A stretch of 8,123 nt of DNA from an uncultured Bryobacteraceae bacterium (GTDB taxonomy: Bacteria; Acidobacteriota; Terriglobia; Bryobacterales; Bryobacteraceae), in NCBI GenBank assembly GCA_937921835.1, contig CAKZVG010000378.1:1-8123 (forward strand), given 5' to 3'. A model generated the notes under the pieces. That model saw only the letters and a program-made list of their open reading frames with translations. It ran no database searches and had not been told where the DNA came from. Positions 7,161-8,123 of the stretch are shown piece by piece. Numbering within the stretch: the stretch's first letter is position 1; each line of letters opens with the position of its first letter. Position numbers and translations under genes: made by a program.

Positions 7161-7164
7161 CCGG

Positions 7165-8019
7165 TCATTCGGCGACGACCGGATTGCGCAGTTCGCCCAG
7201 CCGCTCCACGCTCACCGTCACCTCGTCGCCGGGCCGCAGATAACGCGGCGGTTTGCGCGCAAAGCCGACGCCGGCCGGCGTGCCGGTGGAGATCACGTCG
7301 CCCGGTTCGAGGGTAAAGACGCTTGAGAGGTACGAGATCAGGTCCGGGATGCGGAAGATGAGGTGGCTGGTGTTCGAACTCTGGAGCACTTCGCCGTTGA
7401 TGGTGAGCGTGATGTCGAGATCGTGCGGGTCCTCGATCTCGTCAGCCGTCACCAGCCAGGGACCCATGGGCGCGAAGGTGTCGAAGCTCTTGCCGATGGT
7501 CCACTGCGTGGTCGCAAGCTGGTAGTCGCGCGCGCTGACGTCGTTGAAGTTCATGTAGCCGAAGACGTGCTCGCGCCAGCGGAAAGCGGGAATGTAGCGG
7601 CCGCCTTTGCCGATGACGAAAGCGAGTTCGGCCTCGTAGTCCGGCTTGGTGGAGGACCGCGGCAGGACGATCTTCTCCCCCGGCCCGATGACGGCCGTGG
7701 CGAACTTCGAGAAGATGGTGGGCACTTCGGGGATGGGAAGGTTGGTCTCGCGCGCGTGGTCGTGCCAGTTCAGCCCCACGCAGATCAGCTTCGGCGGACG
7801 CGGAACGGGAGCGACGAGGGCGGCTTCGCCCGGCGCGAAGACGGCGCCATCGGGCGGCGCCGCCAGCAGCGCCTCCACTCTGGACCTCGCTTCGCCCCAA
7901 TTTGCGATGAGCGCGAGCATGTCGGGAAAGCCGGCGGCGGAGACATCCACCACGCGGCCGTCTTCTAGAGCGACACCGGGAGCGGCGCCCTTTGCGGATC
8001 GGAAAGTCACCAGACGCAT
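7165..8019 (-). CDS. Fumarylacetoacetate hydrolase (FAH) superfamily protein
   Basis: This cytoplasmic, metal-dependent enzyme of the FAH fold belongs to a family of hydrolases, decarboxylases, isomerases and hydratases acting on 2-oxo/acylpyruvate-type compounds. The product is 284 aa from ATG 8019; the frame extends upstream to 8082, but the family normally begins MRLVTFR. Visible motifs are GLNWHDHARE (82-91, with the likely catalytic His88/Glu91 pair), the metal ligands Glu129 and Glu131 in DYEAELAFVIG, Asp160 in NFNDVSARD, WTIGKSFDTFAPMGPW (173-188) and PGDVISTGTPAGVG (239-252). The length fits the roughly 280-aa subgroup, not true fumarylacetoacetase (about 420 aa). It is transcribed towards the porin, so it is not in the aromatic operon. 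A link to aromatic ring-cleavage products is possible but would be a guess. The exact reaction cannot be assigned. Confidence 0.92.
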   Translation of the reverse strand: MRLVTFRSAKGAAPGVALEDGRVVDVSAAGFPDMLALIANWGEARSRVEALLAAPPDGAVFAPGEAALVAPVPRPPKLICVGLNWHDHARETNLPIPEVPTIFSKFATAVIGPGEKIVLPRSSTKPDYEAELAFVIGKGGRYIPAFRWREHVFGYMNFNDVSARDYQLATTQWTIGKSFDTFAPMGPWLVTADEIEDPHDLDITLTINGEVLQSSNTSHLIFRIPDLISYLSSVFTLEPGDVISTGTPAGVGFARKPPRYLRPGDEVTVSVERLGELRNPVVAE

Positions 8020-8028
8020 CTTCACACG

Positions 8029-8034
8029 ATGATA
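8029..8034 (-). promoter_or_regulatory. Candidate extended -10 promoter of the FAH gene
   Basis: On the minus strand the spacer reads TGC-TATCAT, an extended -10 (TGn) followed by a hexamer matching five of six positions of TATAAT. It ends 9 bases before the FAH ATG at 8019. Transcription would then start within 2-3 bases of the ATG, giving a nearly leaderless mRNA. This agrees with the absence of a good Shine-Dalgarno site; only a GAAG touches the start codon. No convincing -35 was found. Confidence 0.35.
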
Positions 8035-8055
8035 GCAACGCGCCGCCGCCGGGAG

Positions 8056-8061
8056 TAAGAT
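8056..8061 (+). promoter_or_regulatory. Candidate -10 element of the divergent Tat-signal gene
   Basis: TAAGAT matches four of six -10 positions and ends 9 bases before ATG 8071, the same distance as the candidate on the opposite strand. The -35 region would be the weak TAGCAA (8033-8038), which overlaps the opposite promoter. No Shine-Dalgarno sits at a normal distance; GGGAG (8051-8055) is 15 bases away. Confidence 0.22.
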
Positions 8062-8070
8062 GGCCATAAC

Positions 8071-8123
8071 ATGGGCATCCACCGCTCGAGACGCGATCTG
8101 CTGGCGGGCGCCGCGCTGCTGGG
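8071..8123 (+). CDS. Start of a protein with a twin-arginine (Tat) signal, truncated by window edge
   Basis: Only 17 full codons are visible. They read MGIHRSRRDLLAGAALL, which is a Tat-type signal start: S-R-R-D-L-L followed by an Ala/Leu-rich hydrophobic stretch. The protein is probably exported folded across the inner membrane. The in-frame stop TAA at 8056-8058 and the lack of other in-frame starts after it make ATG 8071 the start. It diverges from the FAH gene with 51 bases between them. Nothing can be said of the mature protein. Confidence 0.6.
   Translation, partial: MGIHRSRRDLLAGAALL

Noticed and set aside
8020..8082. Longer N-terminus for the FAH protein starting at 8082
   Set aside because: The extra 21 residues are not family-like, would overlap the divergent gene, and the normal MRLVTFR start is at 8019.

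Overview
The window is GC-rich bacterial chromosome from a Gram-negative (diderm) organism, since it encodes an outer-membrane beta-barrel with a signal peptide and a peptidoglycan enzyme. The gene styles (AlgE-like porin, start of a Tat-exported protein, GC-rich codons) would suit a soil Acidobacteriota of the Solibacter/Bryobacter kind. That placement is an impression from the sequence, not a measurement. No mobile elements, RNA genes, CRISPR arrays or prophage traces were seen.

Layout. (1) 1-695: glutamate racemase (murI), cut at its 5' end by the window edge. (2) 696-813: a spacer with a candidate promoter and the ribosome binding site of the next gene. (3) 814-7128: a six-gene, same-strand cluster with no gaps: iorA, iorB, paaK, a two-domain ACT protein, a class I/II aminotransferase and an alginate-export-type porin. 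iorA/iorB overlap by 11 bases, and each of the next four junctions is a 4-base ATGA overlap, so this is almost certainly one translationally coupled operon. (4) 7129-7164: a short convergent gap with an imperfect inverted repeat. (5) 7165-8019, minus strand: a fumarylacetoacetate hydrolase (FAH) superfamily enzyme. (6) 8020-8070: a short divergent spacer. (7) 8071 to the edge: the first codons of a protein with a twin-arginine signal.

How the operon may work. The aminotransferase interconverts an (aromatic) amino acid and its 2-oxo acid. IorAB interconverts arylpyruvate + CoA and arylacetyl-CoA + CO2. PaaK makes arylacetyl-CoA from an arylacetate with ATP. The ACT protein is a likely amino-acid sensor, and the porin could admit the acid substrate. 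Read one way, this is degradation of aromatic amino acids and aryl acids converging on arylacetyl-CoA. Read the other way, it is salvage of environmental arylacetates (phenylacetate, indoleacetate) into aromatic amino acids by reductive carboxylation, a route known from methanogens. The sequence does not settle the direction.

The most unusual points are that IorA ends before the C-terminal ferredoxin-like domain normal for this subunit, with no frameshifted remnant, and that an outer-membrane channel is coupled by an ATGA overlap to cytoplasmic enzymes.
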